In this document: positions 25,677 through 33,101 of the stretch, piece by piece | Position numbering within the stretch: position 1 is the first letter of the stretch | Layout: each line of letters opens with the position of its first letter | Source: Cyclobacteriaceae bacterium | GTDB taxonomy: Bacteria > Bacteroidota > Bacteroidia > Cytophagales > Cyclobacteriaceae | NCBI GenBank assembly: GCA_020436125.1 | Contig: JAGQYK010000026.1 | Coordinates: 1-43,622, forward strand | Direction of reading: 5' to 3' | Length of the DNA stretch: 43,622 nt | Notes under the pieces: generated by a model | Databases searched by the model: none | What the model was told of the DNA's origin: nothing | What the model saw: the letters and a program-made list of their open reading frames with translations, nothing else | Made by a program: the position numbers and the translations under genes

Positions 25677-26242
25677 GGAAGGCCCTGCTCTCGTTGTGCT
25701 TTCATTGCATTCAGGTACCATTCATACTCATCCAGAAAACGCTTACTCGACTTATTAATATAGTCTTCGTTGGGTTTTCCTTCATCGGTAAATGCCTGAC
25801 CTACTTTTGGAATGGGCTGCATGGTAGGGATACTTGGAGTACCCAACTCTGCCAGTACCACGCGCAAATGAACCGCAGATCTAACTCCTCCAAACCTGCC
25901 TGCTGAATAGGAAACAATGGCACTCGGTTTAAAAAAGTATTCTTTCTGAAAGTGATCCAACATATTTTTTAAGGCAGGTGGAATGCCGTGATTGTATTCT
26001 CCTGTTACAACCACAAAACCATCCGCCTCTCTTAACTGTGATGCGATCTTTTCCATCATTTCAGGAGCATCGTTGCTCTTGTACTCCTTATACATTTTAT
26101 CCAGTAAGGGCAGAGGAGATTCCAAGGGATCAATAAAATTGACTTTGTGACCGCGGTCTTTTAATTGCTGTTGAAAATATAAGACAGCTTTTATTCCTTG
26201 GCGAGCGGTGCGTACAGATCCATAAAGTAAAGCAGTAGTCAT
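25670..26242 (-). CDS. NADPH-dependent FMN reductase-like flavodoxin-fold protein
   Basis: The 190-aa protein has the flavin-binding loop LLYGSVRTARQG near the N-terminus, the strand FVVVTGEYNHGIPPALKNMLD (GEYNHGIPPALKN is the family signature) and SAGRFGGVRSAVHLRVVL. Members reduce FMN, quinones or chromate with NAD(P)H as dimers in the cytosol. No partner enzyme is adjacent. It is divergent from the SemiSWEET gene. Confidence 0.92.
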   Translation of the reverse strand: MTTALLYGSVRTARQGIKAVLYFQQQLKDRGHKVNFIDPLESPLPLLDKMYKEYKSNDAPEMMEKIASQLREADGFVVVTGEYNHGIPPALKNMLDHFQKEYFFKPSAIVSYSAGRFGGVRSAVHLRVVLAELGTPSIPTMQPIPKVGQAFTDEGKPNEDYINKSSKRFLDEYEWYLNAMKAQREQGLPY

Positions 26243-26265
26243 GGAAATAGGTTGAATTCGGAATA

Positions 26266-26283
26266 GTTTACGTTAGGGTAAAC
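26266..26283. promoter_or_regulatory. Short palindrome between divergent genes
   Basis: GTTTAC (26266-26271) and GTAAAC (26278-26283) are exact inverted repeats with a six-base spacer. They lie between the FMN reductase start (26242) and the SemiSWEET start (26338). A regulator site is possible but the arms are short. Confidence 0.3.
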
Positions 26284-26337
26284 AAGTATACTTGCAAAGG
26301 ATTCCCCAATCATTAAGATATTTAAACTTACTATAAT

Positions 26338-26601
26338 ATGGACTGGATTCAAATTGCCGGACACACAGGCGCATTGTTGAGTAGTATTACGTTTGTGCCG
26401 CAGGTATACAAGGTTTGGGTGAGTAAGAGCGCCAGGGACTTGAGTCTTACGATGATGGTGATTGTTTTCATCTCCACGCTTGTTTGGTTGATCTATGGTG
26501 TTGCACTTCACCTTTGGCCAGTGATCTTAGCCAATGGCTTTATTTGCCTGCTGAGTGTGATATTGATTTATTTCAAGTTGACATTCAAAGAGAAGAAATA
26601 A
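26338..26601 (+). CDS. SemiSWEET sugar transporter (PQ-loop)
   Basis: The 87-aa protein is a three-helix half-transporter that works as a dimer to move sugars such as sucrose by facilitated diffusion. Helices are at about 6-24, 36-55 and 60-80. The PQ motif is P21-Q22 in SITFVPQVYKVW, and the SARDLSLTMM segment after helix 1 with a Trp/Asn in helices 2-3 (LVWLIYG, ILANGF) is typical of the family. No sugar-metabolic gene is adjacent. Its stop codon lies inside a long inverted repeat. Confidence 0.95.
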   Translation: MDWIQIAGHTGALLSSITFVPQVYKVWVSKSARDLSLTMMVIVFISTLVWLIYGVALHLWPVILANGFICLLSVILIYFKLTFKEKK

Positions 26602-26642
26602 GAAGTAAGTAGTAAGAATTAGACGATACTACTTACTTCTTA
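26599..26642. terminator. Perfect 16-bp inverted repeat between convergent genes
   Basis: The left arm TAAGAAGTAAGTAGTA (26599-26614) includes the SemiSWEET stop codon; the right arm TACTACTTACTTCTTA (26627-26642) ends three bases before the stop of the opposing Asp-box gene. The loop is 12 bases. A bidirectional terminator is likely, although the stem is AT-rich and lacks a long T-run. Confidence 0.65.
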
Positions 26643-26645
26643 CTT

Positions 26646-29600
26646 CTAATCTTTGAACAAACTAAAGTTCGCGTCATTCACTGCTTTCTTAAACGCTTCC
26701 CAATCCTTGGAGAAGAATGCCTCTACGTCATCCATAATGGGTTTGATATTTCTCTCTGTTACAGCCAACGCTCTCTTTTGTGTCTCAGTAACAGGGTAGG
26801 CGGTGTCTTGTAAAAACCTTCTGCTGGTAGAGAGTTGCTCACTCACCAGATTAGGATCATCACTAAAGCCCTGTATGTCTTCTCTTGGGTTGATACGAAG
26901 AAGAAGTTTTGAGATTTTAGACTTTACAGAATCAGCCTGTTGCTTTAGCGAGGTGTTGGTATTTTGCTGCGACTTCAATTGCGACAATATCAAATCCACC
27001 GTCTCTTTTGAATCATTCAAGCGATCGGTCTTTGCAGTGGCTGATTCTGCGATGCTGTTGAATCGATCTATCAATGCAGCTTTTTCATTGAGCTCGTTGA
27101 CAGTCATAGGAATATTAGGATCCAGCTTCACTTCAACTTTAGTGGAATCTTTAAAACCATTGTACTGCACAACCACTTTGTAGTTACCGGGTGTTACACT
27201 TCTACCACCTCGTTCTGCAGCATCGGCTTTTGGTTTCTTAGTGTCTGTCATCCGCGTTCCTTTGATGTCGAGGTCCCACATGATTCGGTTGAAGCCCTTC
27301 TTGGGTTGTTGCTTCAGTGTCCTGATTAATTTGTTGTAGTTATCATACACCATCACTGTGGCTTTCGCTGAATCCTTTTCGTTGGTTACCTTTTTCAAAT
27401 CTTTCAGGTAGTAGGTAATCCATGCGCTTGGCTTTTTATTCTCCCCTTCATAAAGTCCATCACCTGTACTGCGATAGCCATTGGCTTCTCCTTGATTGAT
27501 GATGTAGGCGGTAGGAGTTTCAAAAGTCTTGATGTCTTTGGCCAATAAAGTATTGTATCCAGACTTCGCCAATTCACGCAACGGTCGAATGTCGTCTAAA
27601 ATCCATATGGCTCTACCAAATGTGCCTAACACTAAATCTGCATCTCTTTCCTGAATTTGCATATCCATAGTGGACACGGTTGGATAACCGCTAGTCCATT
27701 TGGTCCAGGTCTTCGCATCGTCTACTGAAATGTAGAGTCCGTATTCTGTTCCCAGAAATATAAGATTTGGCACTACCGGATCCTGCACTACCGAAAGGGC
27801 ATATCCATAGACATTCTGATCATTCGCTATTCTTGTCCACGATTTGCCCATGTCTTTGGTGCGATACAGGTAAGGACTCCAATCATTTTGTCTGTAATTA
27901 TTAATAACAACAAACGCTTCATTTACATTATGACTGGATGCCCTGATCTGAGCAACCCATCCATTTTTTGGTGCGCCTGGCAACTTGCTGATCAAGTTGG
28001 TCCACGTTTGCCCTCCGTTAGTTGTCAATTGTACATTTCCATCATCGGTACCTACCCACATAACTCCCTTTTGTAAAGAGCTTGGCGCAATAGTAAGGAT
28101 AGTAGTATGGTTTTCTGCACCGCTATTGTCCAATGAAAGCCCACCAGTAGTTGCTTGCTTTTGTTTTTCCGGATCGTTGGTGGTCAAGTCTGTCGATATC
28201 TTTTCCCATGTGGCACCTCGGTCGGTGGACTTCATTACATATTGAGTGCCCACATAGATGGTGGTTTTATCGATAGGGTCAATGGCTAGAGCAGCATTCC
28301 AGTTGAAACGTAGTTCTTCACCACTGGCAAGGAAGGGTTTGATACCCTGACGACTTCCAGTCTTTAAATCAAAACGGGATATGTTACCGCCTTGTGATAA
28401 ACTGTATCCGTATCGGTCTTCACTCATTGGATCGGGGGCTACATCAAAACCATCACCACCGCCCACGCGATCCCAGTGCATGTTGCGTATACCATATCTT
28501 CTCCACACCTGACTTGGACCCCGCCAGCTTCCGTTATCTTGTAGGCCACCATATATATTATAAGGCAGTTGGTTATCTACATTGACATGATAGAATTGAG
28601 CCAATGGCATGTTCTCCACAAAACTCCATGTCTTCCCTTGATCTCTGGAGATCACAGCACCACCATCATTACCACAAATTAAGAAGCTTGGGTCTTCAGG
28701 ATGTACATACCAGGCATGATTATCCACGTGCACAAGGGAAGGGTCAATAAGTCTTTCAAAAGTTTTACCACCATCATTACTTACATCTACAGTAGTGTGC
28801 AGGTTGTAGATTCTGTTTTCGTTTTTAGGGTCAACAAAAATGTCGGCATAATAGAAGGGGCGACCTCCGATGTTCTTGGTAGATACCAAACTCCAGTTTT
28901 CTCCACCATCTTCTGATTTGTATAAACCCGTTTTCTTAGCTTCCACTAAGGCGTAAACAATGTTGGGGCTACTTGGTGCGAAGGCTAATCCTATTCTCCC
29001 CAAATCACCTTTGGGTAATCCGTTTACTGCTGTTTTCTTTTTCCATGTTTCACCGGCATCATAAGAAATGTATAAACCTGATCCCGGTCCACCGGAATTG
29101 AAGTACCACGGCCATCTTCTGTGTTCCCACATAGCAGCTATGATTTTATTGGGATTGGAAGGATCAACCACCATATCGCCAATACCACTTTTTGTGTCTA
29201 CAAATAATGTTTTTCTCCAGGTTTTACCTCCGTCTGTTGTTTTATATACACCACGATCTTGCTGCTCTCCCCATGGAGAACCAATAGCGCCCACATATAC
29301 TATGTTGGGATTGTCGCGATGGATGATAACACGATGAATGTTGCGTGTCCCCTCAAGGCCCATGTGCATCCATGTTTTACCACCGTCAATGGATTTATAA
29401 ATACCGTTACCGCTGTTCAAGCTGTTACGGGGATTTCCTTCTCCTGTACCTATCCAGATCTCGGCTGGATTGTTTTGATTGATGGCCACTGCACCTACTG
29501 AAGCAGCCCTTTCATTTTCGAAGATGGGCTTGAAACTTGTGCCTCCATTTTCTGATTTCCACAATCCACCTGAAGCTGTTCCCAGGAAAATAATGTCGGG

Positions 29601-29759
29601 GTTGGACTCCACCACTTCAATGGCGGTTACCCGTCCACTCATACCTGCCGGTCCGATATTGCGGGGTTTGATGTCTTTGAACAATGACATGTCCAGTTGC
29701 TGGGCAAATGATATTGCAGCACCTAGCAGGAATAGGGTAAGGAATGAAAGTATTCGCAT
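26646..29759 (-). CDS. Secreted Asp-box (BNR/VPS10-like) beta-propeller protein
   Basis: The 1037-aa protein has a signal peptide (MRILSFLTLFLLGAAISFAQ) and then a long run of sialidase/sortilin-like propeller blades. At least ten Asp-box motifs are visible, for example YKSIDGGKTW, YKTTDGGKTW, ISYDAGETW, YKSEDGGENW, ISRDQGKTW, MKSTDRGATW, YRTKDMGKSW. This matches the large 'glycosyl hydrolase/VPS10' proteins of Bacteroidota, in which no catalytic activity is established. From about 770 the repeats end and a beta-rich and coiled-coil-forming tail follows (FNSIAESATAKTDRLND, LKSQQNTNTSLKQQADSVKSK). It is monocistronic; substrate unknown. Confidence 0.88.
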   Translation of the reverse strand: MRILSFLTLFLLGAAISFAQQLDMSLFKDIKPRNIGPAGMSGRVTAIEVVESNPDIIFLGTASGGLWKSENGGTSFKPIFENERAASVGAVAINQNNPAEIWIGTGEGNPRNSLNSGNGIYKSIDGGKTWMHMGLEGTRNIHRVIIHRDNPNIVYVGAIGSPWGEQQDRGVYKTTDGGKTWRKTLFVDTKSGIGDMVVDPSNPNKIIAAMWEHRRWPWYFNSGGPGSGLYISYDAGETWKKKTAVNGLPKGDLGRIGLAFAPSSPNIVYALVEAKKTGLYKSEDGGENWSLVSTKNIGGRPFYYADIFVDPKNENRIYNLHTTVDVSNDGGKTFERLIDPSLVHVDNHAWYVHPEDPSFLICGNDGGAVISRDQGKTWSFVENMPLAQFYHVNVDNQLPYNIYGGLQDNGSWRGPSQVWRRYGIRNMHWDRVGGGDGFDVAPDPMSEDRYGYSLSQGGNISRFDLKTGSRQGIKPFLASGEELRFNWNAALAIDPIDKTTIYVGTQYVMKSTDRGATWEKISTDLTTNDPEKQKQATTGGLSLDNSGAENHTTILTIAPSSLQKGVMWVGTDDGNVQLTTNGGQTWTNLISKLPGAPKNGWVAQIRASSHNVNEAFVVINNYRQNDWSPYLYRTKDMGKSWTRIANDQNVYGYALSVVQDPVVPNLIFLGTEYGLYISVDDAKTWTKWTSGYPTVSTMDMQIQERDADLVLGTFGRAIWILDDIRPLRELAKSGYNTLLAKDIKTFETPTAYIINQGEANGYRSTGDGLYEGENKKPSAWITYYLKDLKKVTNEKDSAKATVMVYDNYNKLIRTLKQQPKKGFNRIMWDLDIKGTRMTDTKKPKADAAERGGRSVTPGNYKVVVQYNGFKDSTKVEVKLDPNIPMTVNELNEKAALIDRFNSIAESATAKTDRLNDSKETVDLILSQLKSQQNTNTSLKQQADSVKSKISKLLLRINPREDIQGFSDDPNLVSEQLSTSRRFLQDTAYPVTETQKRALAVTERNIKPIMDDVEAFFSKDWEAFKKAVNDANFSLFKD

Positions 29760-29833
29760 AAGAGGTTGAGTTAAAGTCTTATATGCTAATTAGAGAAAAT
29801 TGAGCACGGGCACAAGTGAGAATATTCAGACGG

Positions 29834-31003
29834 CTAACTGTTTTTCACCCATGGCTCGTACTTGTAGGCTTTACCTGCGATGCGGTTTTCCCTTTTTGTA
29901 GCTACCAAGTAATGGCCTTCCCTGTGTTTTACCCTGTAGCCCATCAGGTGGAGGAAATCGCTGGCAAAAAAGCGGGCTATCTTCTCGTTAACTTGAATGG
30001 TGGTTTTATGGTTGTCTTTCCAATTGATACCGGGCAAGTAAGTGAGCCAGTTATCCAGTCGGGCCTCTCTTATAAGACGTGATAACTTCAGGAAGAATAA
30101 AGGGATTTTCCGAATAAGGAAGAAGCCATCATTACCTTGTTGCTGATAGAGTGGCATAAAGATCACCCCGTCCTCTCTGGCGTCTACCCAGTCACCATTA
30201 TGCGATGCGAGGTGTTGACCTTTTGTAATAAATTGAAAATTTCTGAACCCATTGCACATCGAAAATTGGTCACCTGATTGAATATGATACCGATAAGTAA
30301 TTTCATAAAAGTTATCCGTTGGAGCGTTAGATTTTGTTTTAGGCGAATCCGTGAGACCAGTGAGCTGAAGTGCTTTGATGATAAACTGTTTGTGATGGTC
30401 AATAGCATCTAATTCATCATGCTGTCCGGATTCATACCCTAAAGAAACATATCCCCATTCGTTGATGTAACTCAGCAAGGGACCCGTCAAGAATTCTTCT
30501 ATTCCGAGTATGACCGGTGTCTGGAATTGAAGTGCAAATTTTCTGTTAAGGATGGTGTCGTTAATGGTGATGAAAGGAGGAGTAGTCCCCGATGTGGTGT
30601 GCAGGTCGAAGAAATAAAAAGGGCCACTATTTTCTTTGATAACTTTACTGAGTTGTTCCATTAACTCCTGTTGCTCTTCCTTCTCTGCATAATGTTGTAT
30701 ACTTACATTCTTCATCACACCATTGGAAGTCCACATTCTGTTCAGGTCAGTATCTACATACCGAATTCCGTTGGACAAGGCTTTCATATTTCCTGTGATA
30801 CCAATGACAGTACCTTTGAGTAAACTCTTTTGCTCTTGCATTGTAGCCAATACCTCTTGTAAGGCAAATACACCAGCGGGTTCGTTGCCGTGGATACCCG
30901 CAAAGAAGATAAGGGTTGGGCCTGAGGCTTTTCCTTTTATCTGATTAATGATACGATCTACCTGAATGGTTTGCTGAAGGGCCTTGCTATAAATGTCAAT
31001 CAT
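29834..31003 (-). CDS. Succinylglutamate desuccinylase/aspartoacylase-family zinc deacylase
   Basis: The 389-aa enzyme belongs to the M14-like AstE/AspA family that hydrolyses N-acyl amino acids. Zinc ligands are H38 and E41 in GIHGNEPAG and H135 in FDLHTTSG; the catalytic glutamate is E191 in YESGQHD. R81 and the DLNR at 87-90 fit substrate binding. About 120 residues beyond the deacylase core (after 265) are extra. The start codon overlaps the stop of the GCS2-CBS gene by one base (TAATG), so translation is coupled. The likely substrate is therefore a product or substrate of that ligase-like enzyme, which is inference. Confidence 0.9.
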   Translation of the reverse strand: MIDIYSKALQQTIQVDRIINQIKGKASGPTLIFFAGIHGNEPAGVFALQEVLATMQEQKSLLKGTVIGITGNMKALSNGIRYVDTDLNRMWTSNGVMKNVSIQHYAEKEEQQELMEQLSKVIKENSGPFYFFDLHTTSGTTPPFITINDTILNRKFALQFQTPVILGIEEFLTGPLLSYINEWGYVSLGYESGQHDELDAIDHHKQFIIKALQLTGLTDSPKTKSNAPTDNFYEITYRYHIQSGDQFSMCNGFRNFQFITKGQHLASHNGDWVDAREDGVIFMPLYQQQGNDGFFLIRKIPLFFLKLSRLIREARLDNWLTYLPGINWKDNHKTTIQVNEKIARFFASDFLHLMGYRVKHREGHYLVATKRENRIAGKAYKYEPWVKNS

Positions 31004-32853
31004 TAATGGCGTGTTACAATATCATTTCTTGTGATGAGACCCACCAATTTGTCATTGTTAATGATGGGCAAACATCCGATCTTTTCATTTAGCATAATTT
31101 GGGCGGCTTTATCAGCATTCATCTCGGGTGGGGCTGTCTTCACTCTAGTTACCATAATATCTTTTACTTCTTTGTGGGTGTCAGTTTCACTTGTTATGTT
31201 TTTAGAAGTAAGTATTCCCACTAACTGATCGTGTGCATCAATTACTGGTACGTGATGGATGTTTTTCCATTGCATGATATGATAGACAAGATCTGCGTGA
31301 TCATGAGGGCTCACAGTAAATAAATTAGTCGTCATGATTTCATGAGCAAGTTTGTTATTGTACTGTGGATAATGAGAAGGTGGAGATTCTGGTACACTCC
31401 AATTAGACAAGGGTAGATCAGTAGCCTGTTGTTTGTGCATTACTTCCGTCAGTGCTTTTAATGCATCATCCTGCTTGAGTGTTTTTCTGAAGTTTCGGTA
31501 CGTGTTCACGGTCCATTGTGAACCAGTCATGCGATTGGTTCGTAATTCGATAACCTGGAGGTACCTGTTGATGTCCTGCTCATCCACTCCGGCTTTGCGC
31601 AATCCTGCATAGGCAATCGGAAGAAGTTCATTTCTAATCAACTCACTGGAAGAGATGCTTTTGCCCATCCAATGCAGTTGAATCTCTTTACCAACGCGTG
31701 CAGCGTTAATGAAATTAGCTTTGACATCACGAAAGTCCATCAACTCATCCACCTGATCATAGCGGGAGGGCCTTCCTAGCATCAAACCGATCCAAAAAGC
31801 AAAGTTGGCGATCTCATCTTCCAGCGTGGGACCGGAGGGAATGTATCTGTTTTCAATACGAAGGTGCGCCTTGCCATCTGCAACGCCATAGCACGGTCTG
31901 TTCCATCTGTACACCGTGCCGTTGTGAATTCTCAAAGCACGAAGGGCCGGTATTTCTCCTTTATTCAGCTGCTCCACCGAGTCTTCATTCAACTGGGTAG
32001 ATAAGATCATAGAATGTCGGGCGATATCGTCTTTGAATATATCAGTGATGGAGTCTTTTAACCATTCTGTTCCAAAGGAAACGCGTGCTTCTCGGTCTAC
32101 GGACAAGTCTGATGTATTACGCGTGTCCACACTTTGCTGAAACAGGGCAATGCGTGTTTCACTCCAAAGTTCTTTGCCTAACAATAGGGGAGAATTAGTG
32201 CATACTGATAGGACAGGACCCGCAATGGCTTGCGCCCAGTTATAACTGGCTACCATGTCGGAGGAATCGAGTTGAAGGTGTAATTGAAAACTGGTATTAC
32301 ATGCCTCAAATAAAATCGAATCGTGTTGTAAGGTGAGTTCGTCCACACCACGTAAGTGCAGACTAAAATCACTTCCGCGCAATTCGCGCATGACATCATT
32401 CAGTTGCTTGTAGCGTGGTATTGGGCTCAGGTAATTTAGGGCCAGCTCTTTTCTCCTTATGGTGGGCAGGATGCCCGCGAGTATAATTTTATTATCGAAT
32501 CTTTTGGCGGCTTCCTGCGCTTTGTCAAACAGATGCTTCAGTTGTTGATGGGTTTGTGTAAAGCAATCTCCCTTGATTTCCAGTGGATCCAGATTGGCTT
32601 CCAGATTGTACAACGCAAGCTCAGTAGTGAAATGGGGGTCGTTGATTTCTTCCAGTACTTCCATGGCACTGAATGCTGGACTGTAATCGGGTTTGACAAG
32701 ACAAAGTTCTTGTTCGGCACCCATGCGCCTGATGCCGGATTCGATCAAACCACGTTCAATCATTACATCCAGTGTTTGCACATCGTGGAGCAGATGTCTT
32801 ATGAACTTTGCGCGATATTCGTCATGTAGCCTATCAACCTTGTTATCTCCCAT
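31003..32853 (-). CDS. GCS2-type glutamate-cysteine-ligase-like protein fused to two CBS domains
   Basis: The 616-aa protein has an N-terminal glutamate-cysteine ligase 2 fold (about 20-460) with the ATP/metal-binding GAEQELCL (E47, E49), later NLEANLDPLEI, LHLQLDSSD, and ENRYIPSGPTLEDEIANFAF. Residues 507-556 and 567-616 are two CBS domains (IMTTNLFTVSPHD and IMVTRVKTAPPEMNADKA), which normally bind adenine nucleotides and regulate an attached enzyme. Canonical GCS2 proteins lack them. The reaction is probably ATP-dependent amide formation on glutamate or a similar acceptor, tuned by AMP/ATP; the true substrates are unknown. A deacylase is coupled directly downstream. Confidence 0.88.
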   Translation of the reverse strand: MGDNKVDRLHDEYRAKFIRHLLHDVQTLDVMIERGLIESGIRRMGAEQELCLVKPDYSPAFSAMEVLEEINDPHFTTELALYNLEANLDPLEIKGDCFTQTHQQLKHLFDKAQEAAKRFDNKIILAGILPTIRRKELALNYLSPIPRYKQLNDVMRELRGSDFSLHLRGVDELTLQHDSILFEACNTSFQLHLQLDSSDMVASYNWAQAIAGPVLSVCTNSPLLLGKELWSETRIALFQQSVDTRNTSDLSVDREARVSFGTEWLKDSITDIFKDDIARHSMILSTQLNEDSVEQLNKGEIPALRALRIHNGTVYRWNRPCYGVADGKAHLRIENRYIPSGPTLEDEIANFAFWIGLMLGRPSRYDQVDELMDFRDVKANFINAARVGKEIQLHWMGKSISSSELIRNELLPIAYAGLRKAGVDEQDINRYLQVIELRTNRMTGSQWTVNTYRNFRKTLKQDDALKALTEVMHKQQATDLPLSNWSVPESPPSHYPQYNNKLAHEIMTTNLFTVSPHDHADLVYHIMQWKNIHHVPVIDAHDQLVGILTSKNITSETDTHKEVKDIMVTRVKTAPPEMNADKAAQIMLNEKIGCLPIINNDKLVGLITRNDIVTRH

Positions 32854-33011
32854 GCTAAATAGATTATTATAGCATTAAGATAGAAGACTGTCCTTGGCAT
32901 ACGAATGACAATGGTCAGGGCAAAAACTGATCTTTTGCCATCGTTTGTGAGTTTGGATTGCAAAGAGTAGGGCCGAAGCATCCTTAATTCTGTGGTCCAG
33001 TAGCTTGAGGA

Positions 33012-33100
33012 TTGCTTCACGCTCACACGCCATTCTCCCCTTCAGTTCGCAATGATGAGACTTCTCAGCGCCTTTGCGCCTCTGCGTAAAGTTTATAAGC
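33012..33100. repeat. Diverged REP-like palindrome plus a second short repeat
   Basis: GGATTGCTTCACGCTC (about 33010-33027) and TTCGCAATGATGAGA (about 33047-33061) are the reverse-orientation halves of the 'GTCATTGCGAA...GAAGCAATC' element found at 7505-7625. It is followed by CAGCGCCTTTGCGCCTCTGCG, a second type of dispersed intergenic repeat in this phylum. No gene is visible in 32854-33101. Confidence 0.5.
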
Positions 33101-33101
33101 C

